Below, piece by piece: positions 7,319 to 14,498 of a DNA stretch of 15,452 bases. The notes under the pieces are model-generated. The model saw only the letters and a list, made by a program, of their open reading frames with translations. It was not told where the DNA came from and searched no databases. This stretch comes from Desulfobacteraceae bacterium. GTDB lineage: Bacteria > Desulfobacterota > DSM-4660 > Desulfatiglandales > Desulfatiglandaceae. The stretch lies in the NCBI GenBank assembly GCA_030612945.1, contig JAUWMY010000014.1:1-15452 (forward strand), in the 5' to 3' direction. The position numbers and the translations under genes were made by a program. How positions within the stretch are numbered: the first letter of the stretch is position 1; each line of letters begins with the position of its first letter.

Positions 7319-8548
7319 ATGAAAAACGTTTTCCATATCTTTGAAGATAGAGGTTTTATTGAACAGGCAACTGACAGGGAACTCGTGCGCGAGCTCCTTG
7401 AAAACCCTACGACCTGCTACATCGGGTTTGATCCAACCGCAAAAAGCTTACATGTGGGGAGCCTTCTACCCATCATGTCGCTCGTCCACATGCAGAGAGC
7501 AGGACACAGGCCGATCGGTCTCGTTGGAGGCGGGACCGGTCTTGTGGGAGACCCCAGCGGAAAAACGGAAATGCGCAATATTTTAACACTGGGAGAAATC
7601 AATGAAAACGCTGAGGCACTAAAGAAGCAGTTGTCTCGCTTCATTGATTTCAGCGATGGAAAGGCCATAATCGCCAATAACGCTGACTGGCTAACGGATC
7701 TCCCCTATATAGAATTTCTTCGAGATATCGGGCGGCATTTTAGTGTGAACAGGATGCTTGCAGCGGAAAGTTACAGGGCAAGGCTGGAAACCGGGCTGAG
7801 CTTCATAGAGTTTAACTATATGCTGCTCCAGGCATATGACTTCTGGTACCTGTTCAAACATTACGACTGCCGTCTCCAGATGGGCGGAAATGATCAGTGG
7901 GGCAATATCCTGGCCGGTGCAGATCTCACAAGACGCCTTGAAGGGGAAGTCATCCACGGCCTGACTTTTCCTCTCTTGACCACGTCTTCAGGGATTAAAA
8001 TGGGTAAAACCCACAAAGGGGCAGTCTGGCTTGACGCCTCATTGACGTCGCCTTATGACTACTACCAATATTGGATTAACCAGGACGACGGTGATGTGGA
8101 ACGTTTTTTGGGTCTTTTCACATTTCTTCCCATGGAGGAAGTCCGTCAGCTTGGACGGTTAAAAGGGGCTGACATGCGAACAGCAAAAGAAGTGCTGGCT
8201 TACGAGGCCACAAAACTGTGCCATGGCCAGAAAGAGGCAGACCATGCACGTGAAGCTTCTCAACAGCTATTCGGCCCTGACAGAGAAAAGTCTCCCGAGG
8301 CTGCCCCTACATACAGCATTGGTCAAGAAGAACTTGATCAAGGGATCCCGGCTTATATCCTTTTTGAAAAATCAGGCCTTTGTAAGACTCGTAGTGAGGC
8401 CCGGCGGCTCATTTCTCAGGGCGGTGGATATATAAACGGCCAAAGGGTTAAAACGTTTGAACAGGCAATCAACATCAATGATTTGCAACAGGACTGCTTG
8501 CTGCTGAGGGCAGGTAAAAAGAGGTATGTAAGGATTACACAGGAATAA
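7319..8548 (+). CDS. tyrS: Tyrosyl-tRNA synthetase
   Basis: Charges tRNA-Tyr with tyrosine in the cytoplasm. The 409-residue class I synthetase shows the HIGH-type motif HVGS (45-48) after YIGFDPTAKSL, the tyrosine pocket segments (YMLLQAYDF, 167-175; QMGGNDQWGN, 187-196), the KMSKS-type loop as KMGKT (227-231) and a C-terminal S4 RNA-binding domain (about 345-405, SGLCKTRSEARRLISQGG). KMGKT, like KFGKT of E. coli and Bacillus TyrS, indicates the TyrS rather than the TyrZ subgroup. The ATG at 7319 is chosen; a TTG at 7310 in frame overlaps the upstream gene and would add three residues. Neither has a strong Shine-Dalgarno, and translation is probably coupled to the upstream stop codon at 7315-7317. 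Confidence 0.97.
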   Translation: MKNVFHIFEDRGFIEQATDRELVRELLENPTTCYIGFDPTAKSLHVGSLLPIMSLVHMQRAGHRPIGLVGGGTGLVGDPSGKTEMRNILTLGEINENAEALKKQLSRFIDFSDGKAIIANNADWLTDLPYIEFLRDIGRHFSVNRMLAAESYRARLETGLSFIEFNYMLLQAYDFWYLFKHYDCRLQMGGNDQWGNILAGADLTRRLEGEVIHGLTFPLLTTSSGIKMGKTHKGAVWLDASLTSPYDYYQYWINQDDGDVERFLGLFTFLPMEEVRQLGRLKGADMRTAKEVLAYEATKLCHGQKEADHAREASQQLFGPDREKSPEAAPTYSIGQEELDQGIPAYILFEKSGLCKTRSEARRLISQGGGYINGQRVKTFEQAININDLQQDCLLLRAGKKRYVRITQE

Positions 8549-8597
8549 ATGTAACCTGTGAACATTTACGAAACAACTTAGCGCTTATGGGCTTTCA

Positions 8598-9578
8598 GTG
8601 TCTGCCCCGATACCGCATGTGATGATTATGAAAGATAAAAAAGGTAAACCAGTCCAGAAAGGGGATAAAAAAAGCGAATTGCACCTTTCCCCTGTCGCCC
8701 AGCCAGATAGGAACTTAGTCCCTTATGATCCGCTTCAGATGTACCTTCTTGAGATAAAGAGGTATAATCTGCTGACCAGGGAGGAGGAGATAGAACTGGG
8801 CAAAAGGGTCAGAGAGAAAAAGGACCAGAAGGCCGCCTACAGGCTGGCTACGTCCAACCTGAGATTGGTAGTGAAAATTGCCATGGACTTCCACCGGTAC
8901 TGGACAAAAAACCTGTTAGACTTGATCCAGGAAGGAAACCTGGGTCTTTTACAGGCTGTCAAGAAATTTGATCCTTATCGGGGCATAAAATTTTCATACT
9001 ATGCGTCTTTTTGGATTAAGGCGTATATGTTGAAATTCGTAATGGATAACTGGAAACTGGTCAAAATTGGAACAACTCAGAGCCAACGCAAGCTGTTCTT
9101 CAATTTGGCTAAGGAGCGGGACAAGCTGATAGCCGAAGGATTTAGTCCTGAACCCAGGCTTTTGGCTGAGCGGCGTTCTGTCAAAGAAGAGGAAGTTGTT
9201 GAGATGAGCCAGCGTCTTGGAGGGTGGGAGATTTCCCTTAGCGCTCCTGTTGGCGATGATTCGAGAGAAGCCTATGGCGCTCTTCTGCCAGACCCGGGTA
9301 TGAGCACTGATGACCGGCTTTCTGAAAATCAAAGGCGGCAGATCTTAACACAGAAGCTCAGGGAGTTTCGCAGGACACTTTCCGGGAAAAAAGCTGATAT
9401 TTTTGATAACCGGATTATGGCAGAAAAGCCCTTAACCCTCCAGGAGCTTGGAGACAAATATCATATATCACGGGAAAGAGTTCGCCAAATCCAGGAAAAA
9501 ATTACTATAAATATCAAAAAGTGGCTCAAAGAACAGATCCCTGATTTTGAAGAAGAGTATTCTGACTTTATAAAATGA
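8598..9578 (+). CDS. rpoH: RNA polymerase sigma factor RpoH (sigma-32, heat shock)
   Basis: Directs RNA polymerase to heat-shock promoters. The 326-residue protein has a short region 1.2 (YDPLQMYLLEIKRYNLLTREEE, from 43), region 2 (about 80-151, including NLLDLIQEGNLGLLQAVKKFDP and YYASFWIKAYMLKFVMDNW) and region 4.2 helix-turn-helix near the C-terminus (278-305, LTLQELGDKYHISRERVRQIQ). The RpoH box QRKLFFNLAK (163-172) separates it from RpoD and RpoS. No long region 1.1 is present. The frame begins with GTG at 8598; ATG codons at 8622 and 8628 are alternatives and none has a clear Shine-Dalgarno, so the first 10 residues are uncertain. It lies 49 nt after tyrS and 58 nt before the TPR lipoprotein gene. 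I did not find a conserved thermosensor fold by eye. Confidence 0.93.
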   Translation: MSAPIPHVMIMKDKKGKPVQKGDKKSELHLSPVAQPDRNLVPYDPLQMYLLEIKRYNLLTREEEIELGKRVREKKDQKAAYRLATSNLRLVVKIAMDFHRYWTKNLLDLIQEGNLGLLQAVKKFDPYRGIKFSYYASFWIKAYMLKFVMDNWKLVKIGTTQSQRKLFFNLAKERDKLIAEGFSPEPRLLAERRSVKEEEVVEMSQRLGGWEISLSAPVGDDSREAYGALLPDPGMSTDDRLSENQRRQILTQKLREFRRTLSGKKADIFDNRIMAEKPLTLQELGDKYHISRERVRQIQEKITINIKKWLKEQIPDFEEEYSDFIK

Positions 9579-9625
9579 GAATTGCTGGAGCTTTTACGGC
9601 CTCCTCGACTTGGTGTCAGGGGGAT

Positions 9626-9630
9626 GAGGA
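9626..9630 (+). promoter_or_regulatory. Ribosome binding site of the TPR lipoprotein gene
   Basis: GAGGA, 6 nt before the ATG at 9637. The other possible ATG at 9661 has no such site, so translation should begin before the heptamer array. Confidence 0.75.
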
Positions 9631-9636
9631 CAAAAG

Positions 9637-11493
9637 ATGCAATCATCACGCATATATAAAATGAAAAAAGAACCCGCAACCCGTAACCCGCAACCCGTAA
9701 CCCGTAACCCGCAACCCGTAACCCGCAATGAGTTAACCTCATGCGGATCCCGGAGGCTTACAGGCGTTCTATCACTTTTCCTTATAATAGGACTCGTCTC
9801 AGGATGTTTTGGGCTTGCACCCCGGGTCACACCTTTAGAGTCCGCGTCGCCTGAAGCTGGAAGAAGAGTATCCCCCGGAGAAATAGACAATGTCCAGGAG
9901 GCTTACAGAAATTTTGCATTGGCTTCCATTGCCGTGACGCATGGCAACCCCCAGGATGCGCGGACATATCTTTCCAGGGCCATCGAAAAAGACCCGGATT
10001 CTGCTTATCTCTGTACAAAAATGGCTTTGCTTCTTAAAAGCATGAAAGACTACCCGGGTGCTTTGAGATATGCGCTCAGATGTGAAGACCTGGAGCCTGA
10101 AAATGTGAGAAGTAAGATACTTCTTGCCGATCTTTATGCCCTCATGGGTGACGATGACATTGCCTTAGAACAGTACCGCAAGGCCGTGGATCTTGATCCG
10201 GAAAACGACCGGATAAGACTTCTTCTAACTACCATTCTAATCAAAAAGGAACAATCCGACGAGGCGCTCAACCAGTTGGAAATAATATTAGAACGGAATC
10301 CCGAACTTGTCATCGCTCATTATTACCGGGGAAGGATTAACTTGGAAAAAAGTCGTCATGCAGAGGCTGAACAAGCCTTCCTTGAGGCACTGAGACTCAA
10401 TGAGACCCTGGAGCCCGCCATGTTTGATCTGGGAACGCTCTATCAGATGACAGACAGAAACGTGGATGCGGTTGAGATCTATGAGAAATTGCTGGAGCTT
10501 TATCCTGACAATATGGGGGCCAGGAAAAGGCTGGTGGATCTGTACTTTAAGCTCGGTCAAAAAGAGAAAGCTGAACAGCAAACAGAAGAAATCAAAGAGC
10601 ATTCAAAGCCTGGTGAACCGGGAAGGCAGGCCCTTGGCCTAATCTATCTTAGACAGGGAAAGCTCGATGAATCCATAGAGGAATTAAACCTGATTGTTTC
10701 CGCCTGGCCGGGTGATTACAAGTCCAGGTACTATCTCGGTACAGCCTATGAAGAAAAAGGAGATATTGATAAAGCCCTGGAGCACTTCGGGCAGATCAAG
10801 CCAGAGTCAAAGTATTTCATAAGTGCTCAAATGCATATGGGATATCTCCTCAGTGATCAGAAAAAATATGACGAAGCCATCAGGGTCATCGAAAAAGCCA
10901 TTACGCTGAAAAAAGAAAAGATTGAACTCTATTTGATGCTGGCGTCAGTTTATGAAACAAAGGAGGAATACGAGAAAGCCATCGAGGTTGTTAAAAACGG
11001 GCTAAGACAGGATGAGAAAAACATTGATCTTATATTCCGTCTCGGCGTACTTCTCGATAAGTCCGGCGATAAGGCGTCATGTCTAAAGCAGATGAAGCGG
11101 ATCGTGGAAATGGATCCCGAACACGCGGACTCATTAAACTACATAGGGTATACATACGCAGACAAGGGGATAAAGCTGGATGAGGCCATGGAACTGATCC
11201 AGAAGGCCCTAAAATTAAAGCCTGAAAGCGGTTACATAATAGATAGCCTGGGATGGATCTATTTCAAGAAAGGTTTGTATGGTGAAGCCCTCCATTACTT
11301 AGAGAAGGCTGCAGAGCTGACTCCTGAAGACCCAACTATTAATGAACATCTTGGCGACGTCTACTTTAAAAAGAAAGACTTCAAAAATGCCCTCATATAT
11401 TACAAAAAGGCCCTTTCGCTGAAACATCCCGAAGAAAAGAAGATAAAACAAAAAATAACTGAGGTTGAGCTGCTTCTTAAAGGAAAAAATTGA
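9637..11493 (+). CDS. TPR-repeat outer-membrane lipoprotein, LbcA-like
   Basis: A 618-residue protein with an N-terminal lipoprotein signal (hydrophobic core about 41-55, lipobox LVSGC, lipidated Cys57) and then about a dozen tetratricopeptide repeats from about 85 to 610. Near the end, a segment beginning ADSLNYIGYTYADKG and continuing through IDSLGWIYFKKGLYGEALHYL resembles the conserved part of the Pseudomonas lipoprotein LbcA (PA4667), which binds the periplasmic protease CtpA and is encoded next to lolB, as here. That match is from memory. The signal peptide n-region is unusually long (about 40 residues) because eight AACCCGY heptamers encode TRNPQPV-type repeats there. No start codon exists in frame between the array and the hydrophobic core. 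Its stop overlaps the next gene (TTGA, 11490-11493), implying coupled translation. A TPR scaffold for envelope proteins is likely; the exact partner is unknown. Confidence 0.85.
   Translation: MQSSRIYKMKKEPATRNPQPVTRNPQPVTRNELTSCGSRRLTGVLSLFLIIGLVSGCFGLAPRVTPLESASPEAGRRVSPGEIDNVQEAYRNFALASIAVTHGNPQDARTYLSRAIEKDPDSAYLCTKMALLLKSMKDYPGALRYALRCEDLEPENVRSKILLADLYALMGDDDIALEQYRKAVDLDPENDRIRLLLTTILIKKEQSDEALNQLEIILERNPELVIAHYYRGRINLEKSRHAEAEQAFLEALRLNETLEPAMFDLGTLYQMTDRNVDAVEIYEKLLELYPDNMGARKRLVDLYFKLGQKEKAEQQTEEIKEHSKPGEPGRQALGLIYLRQGKLDESIEELNLIVSAWPGDYKSRYYLGTAYEEKGDIDKALEHFGQIKPESKYFISAQMHMGYLLSDQKKYDEAIRVIEKAITLKKEKIELYLMLASVYETKEEYEKAIEVVKNGLRQDEKNIDLIFRLGVLLDKSGDKASCLKQMKRIVEMDPEHADSLNYIGYTYADKGIKLDEAMELIQKALKLKPESGYIIDSLGWIYFKKGLYGEALHYLEKAAELTPEDPTINEHLGDVYFKKKDFKNALIYYKKALSLKHPEEKKIKQKITEVELLLKGKN
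9671..9726 (+). repeat. Heptanucleotide tandem repeat (AACCCGY) x8 within the signal-peptide coding region
   Basis: Eight uninterrupted units of AACCCGC or AACCCGT, in the order C,T,C,T,T,C,T,C at the seventh base, total 56 nt. As 7 is not divisible by 3, gain or loss of one or two units shifts the frame. Both other frames meet a stop at once: TGA at 9729-9731 and TAA at 9734-9736. Confidence 0.95.
11479..11484 (+). promoter_or_regulatory. Ribosome binding site of the LolB-like gene
   Basis: AAAGGA, 5 nt before a TTG start at 11490, located within the last codons of the TPR gene. It supports the TTG start and translational coupling. Confidence 0.65.
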
Positions 11494-12293
11494 ACCTGAA
11501 TAAACAAATTCCCCTGGGCGTATTCTTTCTTTTGCTTTTTGCTTCTTTTTTTTTCCAATGCTGCGCCCCTGTCTCCGTTCAGCAACCATCTCGCCCTTTT
11601 GACCAGAAAAAAATCACCGACCTTGTTTCCATGGGCCGGGAACAGGAAAGGCGAGTCCATGCACTCTTCTCTTCAGGTCGTTTAACGATCAAAAGGCGCG
11701 GTTCGGAAGCCGAACTGAATACTCTAATCGCTGGTGTCAGGGATTCAGGCAAAATCAAAATTGAAATCACACATCCCTGGGGTCGCCCACTTCTTCATAT
11801 CCTCCTCAATGAAAAGAGGTTCCAAATCCTTGCCTTCAGCGAGAAGAAATATTATTCTGGGTACCTTGGGTCTTTTGATCCATCGGGATTTTTCCCTGGT
11901 ATGTTAGACCCCGATCAGATATGGACCTTTGTAAGGGGATATCCGGTTATACGGAAACATAATCGCGCTGTTTCCCTGAAAGAAAATCAGGCCACACTTC
12001 TAAACACAAAGGGGGAATTTGCGCAGGTCATTGATTTTCATCCGCAAAGCAGTCCCCCATGTTCGGTGTTTTTTCCCGGGCAGGGCATAAAAATTACGTT
12101 TTCAAACTTTCAAAATGAGGATGGCATTTATTATGCGCGTGAAGTAGGGTTAAACGATCCTCGAACTGGCAGTCAACTGACATTTGACCTGAAACAGGTG
12201 GTTTTCAATAAGGCTATACCGAAAGAAATCTTCCAACTTGAAAAACCAGCGGGCTTTGAAACCATCTTACCCCAGAGCACGGAGGAGAGGTAA
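11490..12293 (+). CDS. LolB-like outer-membrane lipoprotein (LolA/LolB fold)
   Basis: A 267-residue secreted protein. Residues 1-24 form a signal peptide with a long hydrophobic stretch ending FFFQCCAP; Cys24 or Cys25 is the likely lipidation site, although the lipobox (Phe and Gln before Cys) is atypical. The body matches the general pattern of LolB/DUF4292 proteins: an early ALFSSGRLTIKRRG strand, then IAGVRDSGKIKIEITHPWGRPLLHIL, and a strand-rich remainder ending in a stretch about derived polynomial-like substrate binding surface (FQLEKPAGF). LolB receives lipoproteins from LolA and inserts them in the outer membrane. The adjacent upstream TPR lipoprotein gene supports the assignment because the same pair occurs in Pseudomonas. 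It begins with TTG, overlapping the upstream stop by 4 nt. Sequence divergence leaves room for another LolA/B-fold lipoprotein. Confidence 0.65.
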   Translation: MNLNKQIPLGVFFLLLFASFFFQCCAPVSVQQPSRPFDQKKITDLVSMGREQERRVHALFSSGRLTIKRRGSEAELNTLIAGVRDSGKIKIEITHPWGRPLLHILLNEKRFQILAFSEKKYYSGYLGSFDPSGFFPGMLDPDQIWTFVRGYPVIRKHNRAVSLKENQATLLNTKGEFAQVIDFHPQSSPPCSVFFPGQGIKITFSNFQNEDGIYYAREVGLNDPRTGSQLTFDLKQVVFNKAIPKEIFQLEKPAGFETILPQSTEER

Positions 12294-12313
12294 CTCGGTC
12301 ATTCTTGGTACCC

Positions 12314-12342
12314 TTGACACAAGATAAATCGTTCCCTATAGT
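12314..12342 (+). promoter_or_regulatory. Near-consensus sigma70 promoter upstream of the methyltransferase-like gene
   Basis: A perfect -35 TTGACA (12314-12319), a 17-nt spacer and the -10 TATAGT (12337-12342), one base from consensus. Transcription should start near 12349, giving a leader of about 30 nt to the ATG at 12379. The in-frame TTG at 12352 would be almost leaderless, which argues against it as the start. Confidence 0.75.
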
Positions 12343-12378
12343 GCCAACATTTTGCAACCGTTCACGAAAGTAGATCCT

Positions 12379-12957
12379 ATGGAGCTTATAAACAAGGTCT
12401 TTAATCACCCCGGACTACGAAAAGCACTGGTAAAAAGCAGGATTTTCTTGGGGATTGTATTTCTTATTCTCATATTGATTTACGGCCGACTGGAGCTGTA
12501 TTTCCTTGCCTTTGCTGTTTCTATTTTTGGGGAATTGATCCAAATATGGTCATCAGGCAGCCTGGAAAAGAACAAGGTCCTTACTGCGAGAGGCCCCTAT
12601 AGTCTGGTCAGGAATCCAATGTATTTAGGAAGATTTCTGGTGATTTTAGGTGGTATACTTTTACTAAGTAATATTTATTTTGTTTTAGCCTATGTGGTGA
12701 TATACTATTTTTATATGGCTAACCGTGTAAAAAGGGAAGAGAAGCATCTGGGAAAGATTTTTGGAGAACCCTACAGAATATATTGCAGGGAGGTGAATAG
12801 ATTTATTCCGAATTTCAGGGTTTATGAAAAAGGCGAGTTGATCTTTTTCCGGTTCAAAATCTTATTTCACAATAATGAACACCTCAATTTTTTGGCTGTG
12901 ATAGGCTTTTATATAATATTCTATGTTTGTAACCCAATGATAAATTCGTTTCTTTGA
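12379..12957 (+). CDS. Isoprenylcysteine carboxyl methyltransferase/PEMT-family membrane protein
   Basis: A 192-residue polytopic inner-membrane protein with about five hydrophobic segments (near 22-36, 38-55, 84-113 and 175-190). It carries the family hallmarks: ARGPYSLVRNPMYLG (70-84) and REEKHLGKIFGEPYRIYCREVNRFIP in two parts (119-144), which in ICMT and phospholipid methyltransferases bind S-adenosylmethionine. Bacterial members mostly have no known substrate; methylation of a lipid or small hydrophobic compound is possible. The ATG at 12379 is chosen over the TTG at 12352 because the strong promoter just upstream would make the latter nearly leaderless; no good Shine-Dalgarno is visible. 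It extends about 45 residues beyond the last motif, with an extra C-terminal membrane segment. It sits between the lipoprotein genes and the LPS export genes but has its own promoter. Confidence 0.8.
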   Translation: MELINKVFNHPGLRKALVKSRIFLGIVFLILILIYGRLELYFLAFAVSIFGELIQIWSSGSLEKNKVLTARGPYSLVRNPMYLGRFLVILGGILLLSNIYFVLAYVVIYYFYMANRVKREEKHLGKIFGEPYRIYCREVNRFIPNFRVYEKGELIFFRFKILFHNNEHLNFLAVIGFYIIFYVCNPMINSFL

Positions 12958-12971
12958 ACAGGTATTTCTTT

Positions 12972-13341
12972 GACAGGATAACCCCGCCATGCGCGGGGCA
13001 GGCATGGATTGACTTGATTTTTTTAATTCTTGTAAATCCTTTAACTATCCTGATAGACCGTTCCTTGCTATCTGGGTAAGTGATTGAGTTAAATTTTTCT
13101 ATTAGAGTTAGGTTAAACCTGGCCCCCGATTGATTTGAAATTTTTTTTTAAATACTCATTTTACATTTAAGAAAGGCCCAAAGAGATTATCTTAATGCTT
13201 TATTCGGGATTTATCCTTAAGGTATATTACCAGGATATCTTATTTGATTTACAGGATTATTACAATAAGGTCTTGTTTATGACTTAAAAATAGATTCCTG
13301 TTTATCCATGCCTGCTCCGCGGAACGCGGGGTTATCCTGTC
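12972..13341. mobile_element. 370-bp element with 38-bp imperfect terminal inverted repeats
   Basis: The left end (12972-13009, starting GACAGGATAACCCCGC and ending GGCATGGAT) is complementary to the right end (13304-13341) with 4 mismatches in 38. Each end can also fold on itself (left arm CCCCGC-CATGC-GCGGGG, 12982-12998). Inner sequences AATTCTTGTAAATCC (left) and GATTTACAGGATT (right) are also roughly complementary. No target duplication is obvious and no gene is inside. This explains most of the 436-bp gap between 12957 and 13394; the remainder shows nothing more. A non-autonomous element or a large structured repeat are both possible. Confidence 0.6.
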
Positions 13342-13393
13342 TAAAAAAGAGATACTTGAAAAGTAATGAACGATTTGCCGGAGTAATGACCAA

Positions 13394-14470
13394 TTGAGGG
13401 TGCTGACAAAATATTTCTGCAAAGAGTTTTTCAAGCTTCTATTGCTGGTCCTGGCTGTCTCTCTGTGCATATATCTGATAATAGAATTTGTCCAAAGGCT
13501 ATATGATTTCCTGGATGTGCACGTACCCATGAGGGTGATGTTTTTATTCCTCCTTTACAAAACTCCCTTCATAATAACCCAAATGCTACCTGTGTCCACA
13601 TTGATCGCGATTATTGTCATGTTCTCCCTCATGAAAAAGAACAACGAGATCACAGCAATGAAAGCGAGTGGAATAAATATCTTCGAGATCTCAAAGCCTG
13701 TTATTTTTGTTTCCATAGTTGTCGCAGCCATCATGTTTCTGTTTTCCGAGCTAATTGTCCCATACGCCAGTTCCAGGAGTAATGAGATATGGAATGTAGA
13801 AGTAAAGAAAAGGGACCCGGCACGGTTTTATGGGCATGATCATATTTGGTACAGGGGAACTGATGCGTTCTATCTGATCAGGCGCTTTGACAGCAAAAGG
13901 AATGTGATGTCTGATCTCAGTTTGTATTTCTTTGACAAATCGTTTCAGTTAGTCAAAAGGATAGATGCACGCAAAGGAACCTGGACCGGGCATAATTGGA
14001 AAATACAGGAAGGCATTGTGCAGGAGGCAAAAGATGAAGGTGGATACAGCCTCATTAAATTTGACGAAATTCAAATAGAACTCCCGGAAGGGCCTGAGGT
14101 TTTCGTCAGACCTGTCAGAAAGCCAGAGGAGATGAGTTATTGGCAACTGAAGCGATATGCTGAAAGGGTTCGGCTTGAAGGATATGATGATACTGAATAT
14201 CTGGTTGATATGAATATTAAATTAGCGCTCCCTTTGGTTAATCTTTTAATGGTATTGATAGGGATTCCGGTTGCCCTGGGGATAAAGAGAGGAGGAACTC
14301 CGCTCGCCGTATCCCTTGGCGTAGGGCTCTGTTTCCTTTATTTGATCAATCTTGGGTTTTTACGGTCGCTCGGCCTTTCAGGGCTGTTGCCACCAGTTCT
14401 TGCGGCCTGGTCAGCAAATGTGATTTTTTTCTTTTTAGGCATCTACCTGATGATGCGTCTAAGGGCATAA
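13394..14470 (+). CDS. lptG: LPS export ABC transporter permease, LptF/LptG family (probably LptG)
   Basis: Inner-membrane permease of the LptB2FG complex, which extracts lipopolysaccharide from the inner membrane and feeds the LptC-LptA bridge. The 358-residue protein has the family layout: a first helix (about 12-32) with an N-terminal LTKYFCKEFFKLL, two further helices (about 50-80, 101-122), a periplasmic beta-jellyroll domain (about 125-265, IWYRGTDAFYLIRRFD...) and three C-terminal helices (about 273-295, 303-323, 335-355). NNEITAMKASGIN (83-95) is the conserved cytoplasmic coupling loop. The start is TTG at 13394 with GGAG 10 nt upstream; GTG at 13400 is an alternative. No lptF lies beside it in the window, so assignment as G rather than F is tentative. 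A lipid A-type acyltransferase follows 28 nt downstream, supporting a role in LPS. Confidence 0.88.
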   Translation: MRVLTKYFCKEFFKLLLLVLAVSLCIYLIIEFVQRLYDFLDVHVPMRVMFLFLLYKTPFIITQMLPVSTLIAIIVMFSLMKKNNEITAMKASGINIFEISKPVIFVSIVVAAIMFLFSELIVPYASSRSNEIWNVEVKKRDPARFYGHDHIWYRGTDAFYLIRRFDSKRNVMSDLSLYFFDKSFQLVKRIDARKGTWTGHNWKIQEGIVQEAKDEGGYSLIKFDEIQIELPEGPEVFVRPVRKPEEMSYWQLKRYAERVRLEGYDDTEYLVDMNIKLALPLVNLLMVLIGIPVALGIKRGGTPLAVSLGVGLCFLYLINLGFLRSLGLSGLLPPVLAAWSANVIFFFLGIYLMMRLRA

Positions 14471-14498
14471 TGAGAATTGCTGGAGATTTCTAAATAGT

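Noticed and set aside
8549..8597. Promoter or thermosensor before rpoH
   Set aside because: The 49-nt gap shows only a weak AAATGT/ACATTT pairing and no -35/-10 pair; nothing can be supported by eye.
9671..9726. Telomere-like or CRISPR-like repeat
   Set aside because: The units are directly adjacent heptamers without spacers, only eight in number, and inside a coding sequence; there is no array structure or cas gene.
9461..9890. Minus-strand frames with GLRV/AGYGLRV-type repeats
   Set aside because: They are the complement of the heptamer array and overlap rpoH and the TPR gene; the periodic peptide comes from the repeat, not from a protein family.
13249..13530. 93-codon minus-strand frame
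   Set aside because: It overlaps the element's right end and the start of lptG on the other strand and shows no family features.
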